Of a stretch of 64,000 bases of DNA, positions 1 through 12,028 are shown in pieces. Source of the DNA: Plantago ovata. Lineage: Eukaryota > Streptophyta > Magnoliopsida > Lamiales > Plantaginaceae. Made by a program: the position numbers and the translations under genes. The notes beneath the pieces are model-generated. The model had not been told where the DNA came from. It saw only the letters and a program-made list of their open reading frames with translations, and made no database searches. Every line of letters begins with the position of its first letter. The first letter of the stretch is position 1. The DNA is taken from contig CM051456.1 in NCBI GenBank assembly GCA_028274465.1, positions 11,683,745 to 11,747,744 on the forward strand, written 5' to 3'.

Positions 1-54
1 ATGATTCGTTCGACCCTGAACACCGCTGAAGAACTGATTTCGAGTAAGGTATTG

Positions 55-186
55 TGATGGTTTGAGGGCGTCAAATGTTCAAGGTAATGTGATGGTTTGA
101 GGGCTTAATGCGACGATTTGTGGGCGCCGAATGTTCAAGGTAATGCAATGGTTTGAGAGCTTAATGCGACGGTTTGAGGGCGTCGG
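55..186. repeat. Short tandem repeat, about 58-bp period, about 2.3 copies
   Basis: The phrase 'atgttcaaggtaatg' followed by 'atggtttgag' recurs about 58 bases apart, with diverged 'gcgac.gtttg.gggcg' segments between copies. The short open frames crossing it are by-products of this repetition. Confidence 0.7.
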
Positions 187-2400
187 AGTACGTGAGGGAC
201 TGCTGTAATAGTTGATCGGAGAAGATGAATTTAGAGACGAGGGCTTCGATGATAGTTTAGAGAGTTCAAGTGTGAAAAATTCGATGATCTCAAAGCTAAG
301 GGTTGAGCCCTCCTTTATAGTCTCAAGTCGTCTATAGGTTGGAGAAAATCTCGCCCTCACTCCCTCTAATCCGAATCTTTTTAAACACAAGAAAGAGCGC
401 TAACACATCATCTCGACTTTGAACTAGTCCGAGTTTGGCGTTCCCAAAGCTTCTCAATTGTCTTAGACTCAGTTGAGTCCGTGTTCGGAATATTTCTTCA
501 ATGGAATTGAGATCCTCGGGAGTGTGAAAGTGTTGAGTCGTTGAAGTCGTGTGCTTATTATCAGGCATATGTTCAACCTCTTCACATGTCACACGGCCGA
601 CACTTGTTGGACTGATCTCGAGGAGATATTCCTCGTTTAATCCATTTGTCTGAGTTCCTGAAATGGGCTCGAGGTCTCAAAGCGACTGAAATCATGTGTG
701 AAGGGCTTGAACGGATTGGACCAACCTATTGGGTCATTTTGGGCCATAATTGTAATCTAAAAAGTGCATTTTTGTATTGAATTCGAAGTAGAGCCTAAAT
801 ACGAAATTTTGCCAATACATGTCTAAACACACAAACACGCTTGAAAAGTAAGCAAATCAAACATAAAATCCTAATATAGAGAGTATTCTAGAAGTGTTTC
901 ACACTGCAATGTCTAATGTTACAGGGAGAAAACTGGCAACAAGTTAAAAAAGGAGAAGAAATAGGTTCGAAATCAGGAGAAAAAACTGAAAATGCGCGCA
1001 CAAAAAACTATTATGGCGGCGCGGCGCCAGAACCACATGCCAGACATATTATGGAGCTGCAGTGCCAGGTGTATGGCGCGGCGACACCAAACCTTCTGCC
1101 CGAGGACTCTTTTTTCTTCGTTTTCTTCTTTTCTCTTCCACTCACATTCTCCCAAACTTATTCTTATTCTAACGAGGCTACCTTGGCACTTCTCCTCAAG
1201 CAACGACGTACAATATACTTCAAAATGCTTCCACTCCAGGTTCTTTTACAAAACTTTGCAAAACACCATTAAAGTCAAAATCTTGAAAATGCTCTAAGTA
1301 GATAAACAAAAGATGTTAGGCAAAAGGGACTTGAAAAGCATTAAAAAAAGACTAATCACCAACTTGGAGGTGTATCCTCTCTAGAGGTGTGACCATCCCG
1401 AACTCTTGTGTGAATGTAGACAAGAACGTCATAGTTTGGCCCTAATATATGTGACTCTCATTATGTCACTATTACCTTGCTTTTTTTTTTTGCATTTTCT
1501 AGCATTTAGTGACTTGTTCCGGTTAATTTGGTAGTTTATGTCTCGAAGATTTGTGGATTTGGTTAGTTGCTCTTGTTTTGATTTAGGGTTGGAGGCCAAA
1601 GAGAAGTGGCAATAGAGATGAACGAATCAAACAACGACGAATGAGAAGATAATGGGTAAGGAGAAATGAAGAGATGATAGCTACCAGTTTCGTGATTTTC
1701 TCTGATATGTGCGTGCTCTATGAAGTTCCATGCTTCCTCTATTTCTTATCGTTAGGGTTTTTCTATTATTTAAATATTGTTACTAGCTAGAGTTTTATTC
1801 ATTCGGTTGTTTATTTAAGACTTTATCTATGTGTTGTTTAAAGTTTAAACCATATTTTTGAGTCTTTATGCTCGTTGATAGTGGATTCTATCGTATATTC
1901 AATCAATTCTACGTGTTAGAAACTTGAAGTGATCTTTATCTTTTATGCTTATGTTTTGATATTTTAAATCAAACCATAATTTGATAGTATTCCATTTATT
2001 AAAAACAAATTTGATTAGATCTCAAAACAATCATTTTTTCATTACATAAAATCAGTAAAACAATCAGGTCCGCTTTAATTATTGAAAAAGATTTCATAAA
2101 ATATGTCTGTTCGTTTCAAAAATTGAGAAACACTGCATACAGAAAATGATTACAAGGATTTTTAGGATCTTTAAAGATTTCTCTTTTCCAGCGAGATTTT
2201 TACTTTTTTTCAAAAACAATTGCAACACCACCTGACATCGGTGCAAAATACAAACAATCTAGTCTAGTCCAAAGAACAATAATGTGTACCGAGAATCGCG
2301 CGTATGAAAATTATAGAGAAGAGGGGTGTATGCTGGCCCACAACATGCCTAACGTGTCCTTGACGTGGGTCCTACTTCTTCAACGTTTCAATATTTGAAC
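187..2400. other. Intergenic, no recognisable gene
   Basis: I find no known protein family here. A GC-richer patch near 1000-1110 and frames of 60-120 codons on both strands at 916-1297 match nothing I recognise and have no promoter or splice context. From about 1750 onward the sequence is AT-rich and featureless. At 2340-2400, just upstream of the next gene, two ACGT-core motifs (ending 'aacgtgtcc' and 'gacgtgggtcc') are plausible promoter elements. Confidence 0.5.
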
Positions 2401-2453
2401 GTTAGGAGGCAATTTCGCCGCAAATTAAACCGTTACACACCACAACCCAGATG

Positions 2454-2461
2454 CCTATAAA
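2454..2461 (+). promoter_or_regulatory. TATA box of the arabinogalactan peptide gene
   Basis: 'tataaata' lies about 165 bases before the ATG. A CA-rich likely start region follows near 2487, then a pyrimidine-rich leader with a (CTT)n run, which is typical of highly expressed plant genes. Confidence 0.75.
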
Positions 2462-2620
2462 TACCCAATATTTCTCACCTCATTTCCACACAACAAAATC
2501 AATCAGCTCTTCTTCTTCTTCTTCTTCTCTGTTCCTCTCCTTCACAGTAAACTCAAAGCACAACAGATCTATTTTCCAACTCCTTTTTGTTCTTCAACTC
2601 AAGCTAATTAAATAAATCAA

Positions 2621-2821
2621 ATGGAGTTTGTTAGATCTGCTGTGTTCGCCATCTTCGCCGTGCTCTGCATCCTCTCTGCCGCCGCTTCGGCCCAGGAAAT
2701 CAGCTACTCTCCGGCGCCGGCTCCCGGACCTGATGCAGGAGCTGGATTTGCTGCCAGCGGTTCGATTGCATTCATCTGCTTCTCTCTCATCCTGTCTCTC
2801 GTCGGAATTGTTCGTCAGTAG
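2621..2821 (+). CDS. Arabinogalactan peptide (short classical AGP, AGP16/20-like)
   Basis: This intronless gene encodes 66 aa. Residues 1-24 form a signal peptide ending A-S-A before Q25. The very short mature region has alternating Ser/Pro and Ala/Pro (YSPAPAPGP), the pattern for Pro hydroxylation and type II arabinogalactan addition. Residues about 42-66 are a hydrophobic tail preceded by small residues (AASGS), which is the GPI-anchor addition signal. The expected product is a GPI-anchored proteoglycan of the outer plasma membrane and cell wall. Length and architecture match AG peptides such as Arabidopsis AGP16/20/22/41. The start is the first ATG after the TATA box and leader. A poly(A) signal 'aataaa' sits at 3026. 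The overlapping frame at 2628 is a shadow. The exact family member is not resolved. Confidence 0.88.
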   Translation: MEFVRSAVFAIFAVLCILSAAASAQEISYSPAPAPGPDAGAGFAASGSIAFICFSLILSLVGIVRQ

Positions 2822-3384
2822 AGACTTGAAATGAAATTGGAGGAGTCATTTATATAGATGCCTATTAAGTATTAAGTACTAAAGCTATTGATATTCTTTT
2901 TGAGTGGTGGAAGAGAGTGGATTTACTGTGTTTGTTGAGATTCTGTGAACTCCTAACTTTTGGTTAGGGTGTATCGGTTTATTTGTACTACTACTACTAT
3001 ACTATGAGGTTGATTTATGAGGATTAATAAAAGTATTTATTTATTTATTTATGTTCAGTGTCACTTGATTTAAGTTTTTCTGTTCTTACCAGTTTGTGCT
3101 TAATCCATTAATCCCATTTTTCAAATGTTTTTTTTCCCAAGGAAGAAATCGTCAATGTAATCAGCATAGGCTAAAAAGCCAAATTACAGACCAGGATCAA
3201 ATTCCTGCAAGCATAACTAATTCATAATTCTAGTCTAGAAATAAAAGGCAAAGGTCGTGTCAAAGAAGATAATCACTATCATTTCATTGGGAAAAAAAAT
3301 ATTCGTACGGCTGGAAGAAATATGGTTGCATTTGGCAAAGTGACCTTCTTCGGTGTGCAAAACTTATCGGGAAAGCTTCCCCAT

Positions 3385-3385
<1 letters not shown>

Positions 3386-3420
<35 letters not shown>

Positions 3421-4800
3421 AATAGACATTCATTCATACATAGATAGGATGATTACAGCTGAAGTATTGCCATAGGCATAGGCATATGTCTGGATTCTAA
3501 CTATTCGTGGGTACGACCTAGCTAGATCATTTTTTACAAAAGGCGTTAATCAATTCGGACATTCATCCCATACATGAAAGTTATTATAACTCGAAATAAA
3601 AGGTGAAAATATCGAGCCATTCGAACGTTGCCGGATCTCCAACATCTGATGCCAGTCCCCTGCTAGTTTTTCGCTTCCATATTTGGCTAAGGCGTCCGCA
3701 ACTTGATTAACTTGCCTATAAACAAAACTCCAACTGCAACTTCCTATCTGATCTGCTAGCACAAGTATATCTTCAAGTAGTTGCCGCGGCAACTGAGTTC
3801 CTGAGCTCCTCCTGGTACAAGCCAACCAAACAAACTTTGAGTCAGTTTGTACAATTAAACGATTAATATTCATTTGACAAGTAAGGATTAATCCCTGTTT
3901 GACTGCTTCTAGTTCAGCTACATTATTTGAGCATATGCCCAGATACCTTGCAGCAGCTCTTAAGAACTGACCTGCACTTCCTCTAAAAATTATTCCTATA
4001 CCTGCCTCACCTGGATTTTGCTTGGCTGAACCGTCAGTATTCATAGTAATGTAACCTGATGGTGGAGGAGACCATTTACACCAAATTTGTTTGGTTGGAA
4101 CTATCTTACAAGATTGAAGTACTTGCTGATTAGCAAGCATATGCTGCAAGTGCTTATAAAACTCAACCAGTTGAACTCTAAACTATTAAAAATTATCTTG
4201 TTTCGATACATCCAGACCAACCACACAAAAGTGCACCAAAGTAACTGTGAGTGATCATTTTGAGGGAAATCAGTTAACAAATTAAGAGTAGTCAACGCAT
4301 TAGGTAACTGATTCCAACACAGCGGCCAAATTATACTTCTGACTCTTTGAAACTTTGCACAAACAAAGAAAAGATGATCTTGAGACTCTTCTTCTTGAAC
4401 ACACAAAGAGCAAGTTGCAGATTGAATGACTCCCCATTGACATAGTTTAAGTGCAGTAGGAAGTGCAGAATGCAAAGCTAACCACAGAAAGACTCGAATT
4501 CTAGGAATAAGTTTTAATTGCCAGAGTCTTTTCCAAGGTAAGTGAGGCCTAGAAACCAATTTATTAACTTGCACTTCATATGCTAGCTGATTTAACTGAA
4601 AAATCTCCTGAAGGATGACACATCCAGTGCATACTATCTTCCACATTATTACTAGGTAAAGGTAATCCAATAATATGTTTTACTACAAAAAGTGGTAAAA
4701 CTTGTATTTTTTTGCACATTCCACTACTGGTGCACAATGTAATCAGCAACCTTTTCACGTAAATTTGGAGTGTGTGTTGCTAATGAAAACAGTGGGGACT
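3386..4800 (-). mobile_element. 5'-truncated LINE (L1-type, with RNase H), dead
   Basis: A run of 30 T at 3386-3415 is the complement of a poly(A) tail, so the element reads on the minus strand. Going in its sense direction one meets the C-terminal end of a LINE reverse transcriptase ('W.....GDFSVKSA' near 4585), then a zf-RVT region with the C..C....H..F.C pattern (about 4300-4540, 'CSLCVQEEESQDHLFFVC'), then an RNase H domain (3550-4149). These segments lie in different frames, so the element is broken, and the 5' part (ORF1, endonuclease, most of RT) is absent. The upstream limit near 4800 is approximate. I could not find a convincing target duplication. Confidence 0.85.
3550..4149 (-). 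pseudogene. RNase H domain of the LINE (RVT_3 type)
   Basis: The open frame reads through a complete plant-LINE RNase H-like domain. It keeps the four acidic positions: D in 'NTDGSA', E in 'NVAELEAV', D in 'VQTDSKF' and D in 'VADALAKY'. It is the 3'-terminal domain of the broken element and has no promoter of its own. It was probably not expressed as a host protein. Free-standing RVT_3 host genes exist in plants, but the adjoining zf-RVT and poly(T) make the LINE explanation much better. Confidence 0.8.
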
Positions 4801-4892
4801 TACCAAACCAAACATCTTTCCAAAAACAGATATAGATACAAATATAACGATATGTTAAAATTCAAAAAGTAAGATATGAATATGTAAACTTA

Positions 4893-5160
4893 CTCCCTCC
4901 GTCCCACTATGAATTATCCAGTTTGACTTTTTTTTGTCAACAATTTTCAATTTTAACTCCCGGTTCCCCTTAATATATAATGATAAAACATTTGACGAAA
5001 TCATATTATGAAAATATAGAACCTTAATTTTCATAATATAATTTTATTAAATGTTTTATCGTTATACTTTAAGAGTAATCGAAATTCAAAGTTAAAAAGT
5101 GTTGACCGAAAAATATCAAACTGGGTAATTTCAAATGGGACAGAGGAGAGGGGAAGGGAG
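4893..5160. mobile_element. Stowaway-type MITE
   Basis: About 268 bp with imperfect terminal inverted repeats: 'ctccctccgtcccac' at the left, and at the right a run whose complement reads 'ctcccttcccctctcctctg'. Inside these the pairing continues ('cagtttga' on both arms, then 'gtcaac'). TA dinucleotides flank both ends (4891-4892 and 5161-5162), as expected for a Tc1/mariner-derived element. The centre is AT-rich and folds back on itself. Confidence 0.8.
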
Positions 5161-5162
5161 TA

Positions 5163-6385
5163 TATGTTTAATTTTTTGCATTTTATATAAATATATTCAG
5201 TAGGTATACTAAAAATTTTAAACTTCTAGTTACTCTAATGAATATACTGTATATGAAACAATAGACCTTAAAGAACAATGATCCGTTATCCCATATGTTG
5301 ATCTATTCACTTTCTGGAACCATGGTGCCCGCAACTAGGGGCATCAATTTTAAAAACCATATACAAAATGAATTGGACACTTTAAAAGTTCAACAAAGTG
5401 TCAAAACTTAAAAGTTAAAATTAGAGTGAGAAAATAATAGTTTGGACCCCGACGTGCAATATTGCCTCCTTAATTGTATTAGGCCCGTAAGACATTGACT
5501 CGTCTAAAATATGCAAAATCAAGTTTATTAAATTGACGAATAAACTCTTTGGTAATTTTCTCTCTGCCTCATCCCTTGCACCGGACACCAATGAAAATAT
5601 TGTATCTAATGTCGAAAGATAAAATTTATTTTACCGGAAACAGCTAAATGTAGATATATAAAAGTAAATTTATAACACATACTTACTATATTTAGTACTT
5701 ATATGGAGTCGTCTTGTGGTAAGAAGTTGAATTTGTATGTAAGAGGCGTAAAGTACGAGACTTGACAGTGGTAAATGAGTTACAAGGTGGAAGGTAAAAA
5801 GTAGTTGTAATAGAATATTGTTAGGTCCGGATAGAGTCCCCGTGATTAGTTTATTAAAAAAATAAAATTACTGAAAACATTTTAATTGGATACAAATTAT
5901 TACACATGAGTCATGTACAAGCTAGGCTTCTCCGCACATTTTGTAAACGAATGTAGCATCGCCATGGCCGACCAAATCATTTTGCAAACGAATGAGTTCT
6001 TGTACACATTGTTGGGTTTAATGAAATTTTTTAGTTGTTTCAAAATAATTTTTGCAAACGAATGGACATGGACTGATACAATTCTAAAAACTGTGCTAAA
6101 CTGGATGCAAATGCAGATTTGCTGGGTAGTTTGGGAATCCAACTTCACATAAGGCTAAAATCAATGGGAGTGCTCTAAATCAAATAAAAGTGAAATTTGC
6201 GTACTTTATTTATTTTGTATAATAATAATAATTAATAATAATGGTAACAAAAAAAATAATAGGAAGAAAAAACCATTTAAAATTTGAACCAAACCGTCAA
6301 GCGGATAAGATTTACAGCAAAGGGGGGTAAAAAGGAAAAAATAGAGAAGTTTCCAGAATCAATCAAACGGATTTTTTCGCAAAAC
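5163..6385. other. Intergenic, no gene seen
   Basis: AT-rich sequence. At 5937-6065 the phrase 'gcaaacgaatg' (or a one-base variant) occurs three times at spacings of about 45-70 bases inside short frames on both strands; I see no protein family. The last 100 bases before 6391 belong to the SKP1-like promoter. Confidence 0.5.
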
Positions 6386-6390
6386 CTCTC

Positions 6391-6398
6391 TATAAATA
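6391..6398 (+). promoter_or_regulatory. TATA box of the SKP1-like gene
   Basis: 'tataaata' lies 97 bases before the ATG and is followed by 'accctaattcactctcgcc', resembling a telo-box-like leader ('aaaccctaa') seen in growth-related plant genes. Confidence 0.75.
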
Positions 6399-6487
6399 CA
6401 ATTCACAATCCACAGTTTCCAAAACCCTAATTCACTCTCGCCTCTCAGAATTCACACTCAATCAAACCGAAAGAGAAAAAAAAAAAA

Positions 6488-7048
6488 ATGTCGACCTCGA
6501 ATGTTGGTGAATCCTCCTCTTCCGCCGCCGAGAAGCAGATCTCTCCCGTCGCTGCTGCTGCCACCATCGCCGAGAAGAAGGTGATAACCTTGAAGAGCGA
6601 AGAAGGCGAGGCGTTCGAAGTGGAGTTGCAGGCCGCCATCCAATCGGAGACTGTGAAGAACCTGGTCGAGGACTGCACCAAGGACATGGTGTTCCCCTTG
6701 CCGAACGTGAGTGGTCCTGTTCTGGCGAAGGTGATTGAGTTCTCCAACCGCCACGCTGCAGCGGAGGAGAAGAGGAAGGCGAATCCTGAGGAGAAGGCGA
6801 AGGACGAAGAACTGGCCAAGTTTAATGAGGAGTTCGTGAAGGTGGATCAGAACATGCTGTTTGATCTGATCCTGGCTGCTAACTACCTGAACCACAAGGT
6901 CTTGCTGGACCTGACTTGCCAGGCTGTGGCTGACATGTTGAAGGGCAAGTCGCCTGATGAGGTGAGGAAGATTTTTCACATCAAGAATGACTACACAAAG
7001 GAGGAGGAGGAAGAGATTCGCAGGGAGAATTCCTGGGCTTTTGAGTAG
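6488..7048 (+). CDS. SKP1: SKP1-like protein (SCF ubiquitin ligase adaptor)
   Basis: 186 aa, one uninterrupted exon. SKP1 links CUL1 to F-box proteins in SCF E3 ligases in nucleus and cytosol. Residues about 31-95 form the BTB/POZ-like Skp1 fold ('ITLKSEEGEAFEVE', 'PLPNVSGPVLAKVIEF'). After an acidic/basic linker ('EEKRKANPEEKAKDEEL') comes the CUL1/F-box-binding C-terminal half ('NMLFDLILAANYLN', 'LLDLTCQAVADMLKGKSPDEVRKIF'). It ends in the invariant plant signature 'EEEEIRRENSWAFE'. The N-terminus has about 25 extra Ser/Ala-rich residues compared with ASK1-type proteins (about 160 aa). The start is the only ATG after the TATA box, in an A-rich context. I recall ASK1 as carrying an intron, so an intronless copy may be retroposed, but the intact promoter and frame suggest a working gene. 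Confidence 0.93.
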   Translation: MSTSNVGESSSSAAEKQISPVAAAATIAEKKVITLKSEEGEAFEVELQAAIQSETVKNLVEDCTKDMVFPLPNVSGPVLAKVIEFSNRHAAAEEKRKANPEEKAKDEELAKFNEEFVKVDQNMLFDLILAANYLNHKVLLDLTCQAVADMLKGKSPDEVRKIFHIKNDYTKEEEEEIRRENSWAFE

Positions 7049-7398
7049 TTTCTAGTGATTTGGATGGTTTGTGGTATACTCTGGACTGGTAGTAGATAAG
7101 GAATTGGGGATGGTTTATTAGGTCTTTTGTTGTGTTTTGTGTTCTGATCATTTCTAGTAGTATGATGGGATTAATGTTTTGTTAGCTACTGTTGTTAATC
7201 GATGAAGGATCGTCTATTTTAACTGTTGAATGGGAATTATTTTACTGTCTGTGTTGTGTTGTGTTTTTAACCTTTTCCATGTCTTTGGATGATTTTTTGC
7301 ATATCATATCATAAACTTTGATGTCCTGTAGCAATCAAAATAGAAAAATGTTTCTATTCCATTCTTCTTGGGGAAGAAAACATGTTAACTGGCCATTT

Positions 7399-7900
7399 TT
7401 ATTTATAAAATACTCTAGTCTTGTGGGGACATCGAATGCCAAACAAACAGGTCTCGAATAACACCCAAGGCACTAAGAAATGCCCAACGTTGAAAACGCA
7501 TACCACACAACTCCATTTTTTGTTGTTTTGGCAACTCTGAGATCTATAAAATTGGCATTTCTTGGTGAAAATGTAAACTGCCGGCGACTGCAACAATGGC
7601 AGTTCTTGGTGAAAATGAACAGTTCTCGATGAATGAACAACTACCGGTGAGTGAATCTTGAACAACTGCAGGCGGATCATTGTTATTGTATGCTTCACAT
7701 GTCATGCTACTGTTTTGGCAACTCTGCGTGCCAAGATGGGCAGTTCTTGATGAATGAAAATGCCTACGAATATTGTCATTGTATGCTCCACATTTCGTGT
7801 TAGTGTTTTGGCAACAAAGGGTGCTATTGTTTAGGCAACTATGTGTGCTAAGATTGGCTGTTCTTGGTGAACGAATATTGTTATTAATTGTATGCTCGTT
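7399..7900. repeat. Degenerate tandem repeat, units of roughly 95-190 bp
   Basis: The block 'ttttggcaactctg' ... 'ggcagttcttggtgaa/gatgaatga' ... 'gaatattg(t/c)attgtatgct' recurs in diverged form starting near 7525, 7705, 7805 and 7830. It contains no conserved reading frame. It may be a decayed minisatellite or a TE untranslated region. Confidence 0.5.
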
Positions 7901-9184
7901 CCTCTAGTGCCTAAAACTTGACCATATTATATACACAGTATGTACACTTGACTGCTTGTTGTGTGTCAACTCTCTCAAGGGTGTTTTCTCAAGTAAGTCT
8001 TAATTCTATTTTTTATGATTTTGCTTTACGTAATTGTAGCAAGTTAATTACTGCCTTAACTTTTCATTTTTATCTTGAGAAATGTGGTTTAGCCGTTTAG
8101 GTGAATTGGCGGTTACTGACAGGCTGGACCGGTAGCCTTATCAGTTATCACCATGATAATTAAGCTATATCAATCACTGTTGATGCACAGGATCTCCAGA
8201 GAAGATTGGTTAGGTAATTCCTCTCAGATGATCGTCGTAAGCAATGTACGCAATCTATTACTAATTATCACCGCAAAGCTAACAATCATCTCTGGAATCT
8301 GCAGGTTGGCTAACTTGCTAAGGTCCTACTGTCCGGTCGGGTCATGTTTAACTGTGACGGTATTATCTAAATACTTTTATCTATTAAAGAAAGAAAAAGG
8401 AAAGCTCAATATTGTCTGTATACCTGTGTGATATAGCTAGTCTGATGAAGAGGAACTTATTTGAAAAATGTTACATTGCAAGAATAAATGGCAAAGTGAA
8501 CAAATGTTACAATTTTTTGGTCCCTTGGCTTAATTATGTGGAGAAGAATTATGATAAGCTAGCTAGACGAATTAGGGTGAAGTACGTTGAGTTAATTTAA
8601 TTGGAGCGATTGGCGTGGAAACGTGGAAACGCTGCGCTATGGCTGGTTTCAAATTTCAAAGATGAGAATACGGTTGGAGCCTGGAGGAAGGAGAGGGTAA
8701 AGGCTGGTAGATGAAAACTAACGCATGTTTGCTGGAACTTGGAAGACAGGGCTTTTAAAAACACTTTGGGCTGCATTTCGAAATTCCTACAAATGTTTAT
8801 TTATTATTTTTAGTGTACTATAAATAATTAATACGAAGTCGAATAAACCTAGCTAAAAAATACTAACGAAGTGGAAAAAATAAAGACGAGACAATTGGAA
8901 CGGAAAACTTATTGGAACTTTAATTAGAGTAAATTTCATGCAACAAAGATGTAACATAGATGATCAAAGAATTTCTTGGCGGGCAATGCGGCAAAACGAT
9001 TTCTCAACTTTTGTCCCCCAAACTTTTAAAACATGATATATTAGGTAATTTCGCCCCCTAGCATTTACATTTATTCCTGTTTCCGCCCCTGCACACAAGA
9101 ACCGTAGTGCACCAAGAGCCTTGTTTTGATGCGATGCAGGCTGTTTCATTTGTTCAGCAGTATTTGGATTTTGAAACAATTTGA
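7901..9184. other. Intergenic, no gene recognised
   Basis: Several frames of 60-90 codons exist but none resembles a known family or has promoter context. Isolated splice-like signals (for example 'tgatgcacag' near 8190) do not join into a coding gene. The segment resembles degraded non-coding or transposon-derived DNA. Confidence 0.45.
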
Positions 9185-9655
9185 TGCAGGGCTGAATATA
9201 TTATCCAGTCCATCCCAGGCCTCCCGAGGCGATCAGGCAGTGGCACGCCCCAGCTGCAGGAACAGTAAAGATTAATTTTGATGCTGCACTTCATAAACAA
9301 CCGCAGGGAATGAGTGTTGGGGTTGTAGCTAGAGATGACAGGGGACAAGTTCTTGCTTGTAGGCGTCAATTCTTACCTTTCATTCGAACCGCAGTGTGTT
9401 GAGGGGATTGCAGCATGGCCAGCCGTCCAACTGGGGGAGACTTGCAATTATCCAATGTTGTCATCGAAGGTGATTGTCTCCGTATTATTCAGCAACTCCG
9501 TACTTCGGCTCCTTCCCTTTCGGCTGCTGGAAGCATCATTGAGGAAATTCCTTTAATGAAAAGCAGTTGTGGAGAGAGATTGTGGTACTCCTGGTTTTCG
9601 AGGGGAAATGTCTTCCGACTTCAACCATCGATTGCTATTGAAAAAAATTAAATTT
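9185..9655 (+). pseudogene. Decayed LINE RNase H (RVT_3) domain
   Basis: Reading across frames, the sequence gives 'WHAPAAGTVKINFDAALHKQ', 'GVVARDDRGQVLACRRQF', then 'VVIEGDCLRIIQQL', which are the standard landmarks of plant LINE-type RNase H. Stops and frame changes interrupt it (for example the TGA after 'RTAVC'). It lies directly 5' of the repeat at 9690-9811 + 10716-10830, which I therefore read as the 3' untranslated region of the same LINE lineage. Confidence 0.7.
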
Positions 9656-9811
9656 TGGAGCGATTATTGTTTAGGAGCTTACTTGTTCAATTTTGGAGGG
9701 AATGTGTGTGTGGGAGGTCATATATTGTTGCTTGGTCACTCGGTGTCTTTGACGCAACCTGATCAAATTATTAGTGTAGAAAGACTTTTTTGCTTTTCTT
9801 CAATTTAGGTA

Positions 9812-10715
<904 letters not shown>

Positions 10716-10830
10716 TTTAGGTATATGTGAATTAGCGGTTATTGCGAACTCTCAGTGTTTTGGACGCAACCTGATCATTCCGTTTATTATGTGATATGTA
10801 ATTGTCTACTTACCATTACAAATTTGTGTA

Positions 10831-11781
10831 ACATGAAGTAGCAATCTTAAAAGTGAAGTGGCAGAGACCAACGTCCTTCCGCAAGATTTGAAGAGCAGGA
10901 ACTAGATTGGGACAAATTAAAGGAATATCTACCTTTAATGATACCAACCTTCTGCTAGTAAGAATTACCTTTAATTTTTTTTAAAAAACATTATCATAAA
11001 TTCTACTATTATTTTTTTTTGGGGAGGAGCCTGGTTCCGCCCCTGAATCTTAATGTCAATTGACTCTACTTGAGTAACAACATATACTAGTACTAGCTAG
11101 TTTTTAAGTTTCTTTTCATTTTGCTTAGTTTTAGTTTAGATTCCAACTTAATGTCTTCCAGGTAAAATGTGTTCCACTTTGTTGCTAATATTACACATAT
11201 ATTGGCGATGCGATCACTTTTTCTTTTCGAGTACCAAATAATTGGTGTATATCAAGTTATCAACTGCATATACTAGTTTTTTGGGATTATGTTTATATTT
11301 AGAAATGTACATTTTCTTTCTACACGTATTAAGGAGGCTAACTCATGCAAGGTATTAGAATGCTACATTTGGTAAGTGGTGAGTGGAAGACAACTCATTT
11401 CCAGTTCTCCACTGCAAAGTGATCACTACCATTACCATAATTCCTATGTTTCGTTTCCCATTTGACAAGTCAATCGTTAAAAAGTTCTAATAAGGTACCA
11501 CTCTTCTCAGGCTTCACGTGATTACTTATAATAAGATGTCCATAATATACATTTAAAAGTCAATATTGTCCACGTGCCGTAATTTCAACACAAGGAAACT
11601 TTAATCCCACAATATTCCCAAAATCAAAAATGACTTCACTAAAACGATCATATCTATTTATAGTAAAGCAACTGCACATAAATAGGTATACTATCTAATT
11701 TGAACTTGTCAGCACTGAAAAGAGAGCAAAAGTTGGAGCTTTCTTAGGAGACTTGTTACGTGACAGCTTGTATCTTTTTGG
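10831..11781. other. Upstream region of the NPF7-like gene
   Basis: AT-rich with no reading frame of note. Sites that could matter for regulation include 'cacgtg' (G-box core) at 11515-11520 and 11570-11575. No protein family was seen. Confidence 0.45.
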
Positions 11782-11787
11782 TATATA
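11782..11787 (+). promoter_or_regulatory. TATA box of the NPF7-like gene
   Basis: 'tatata' in 'ggtatatatagctt', followed by pyrimidine-rich sequence and a CA-rich stretch near 11810 that would suit a start site. It sits about 245 bases before the first ATG (12029). Confidence 0.6.
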
Positions 11788-12028
11788 TAGCTTATCTCTT
11801 TCTCTCAAACTGCAACAAATGAACTTCATCTTCCAAAAGGGTTCTCACAACATTTTTCATAAACGACTTTTGCTTTCGAAAAGAGAGAAAAATTAAAGAA
11901 ACACAGCTAGCTAGAGATTGAGTGAGTTTTTTGATTTGTTTGTGGTTATCCTCAGGAACTCGTACAGAATAATCAAATTGATAAAGTGTGATTTCAAAAA
12001 GTTCTTAGTGTGTGTGTTTTCACCATAA

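Noticed and set aside
79..592. Overlapping minus-strand frames of 103 and 86 codons
   Set aside because: One crosses a tandem repeat and neither matches a known family or has splice or promoter support.
916..1297. Frames of 118 and 101 codons on the plus strand
   Set aside because: They overlap each other and a minus-strand frame, have low-complexity Phe/Ser runs, and no family match.
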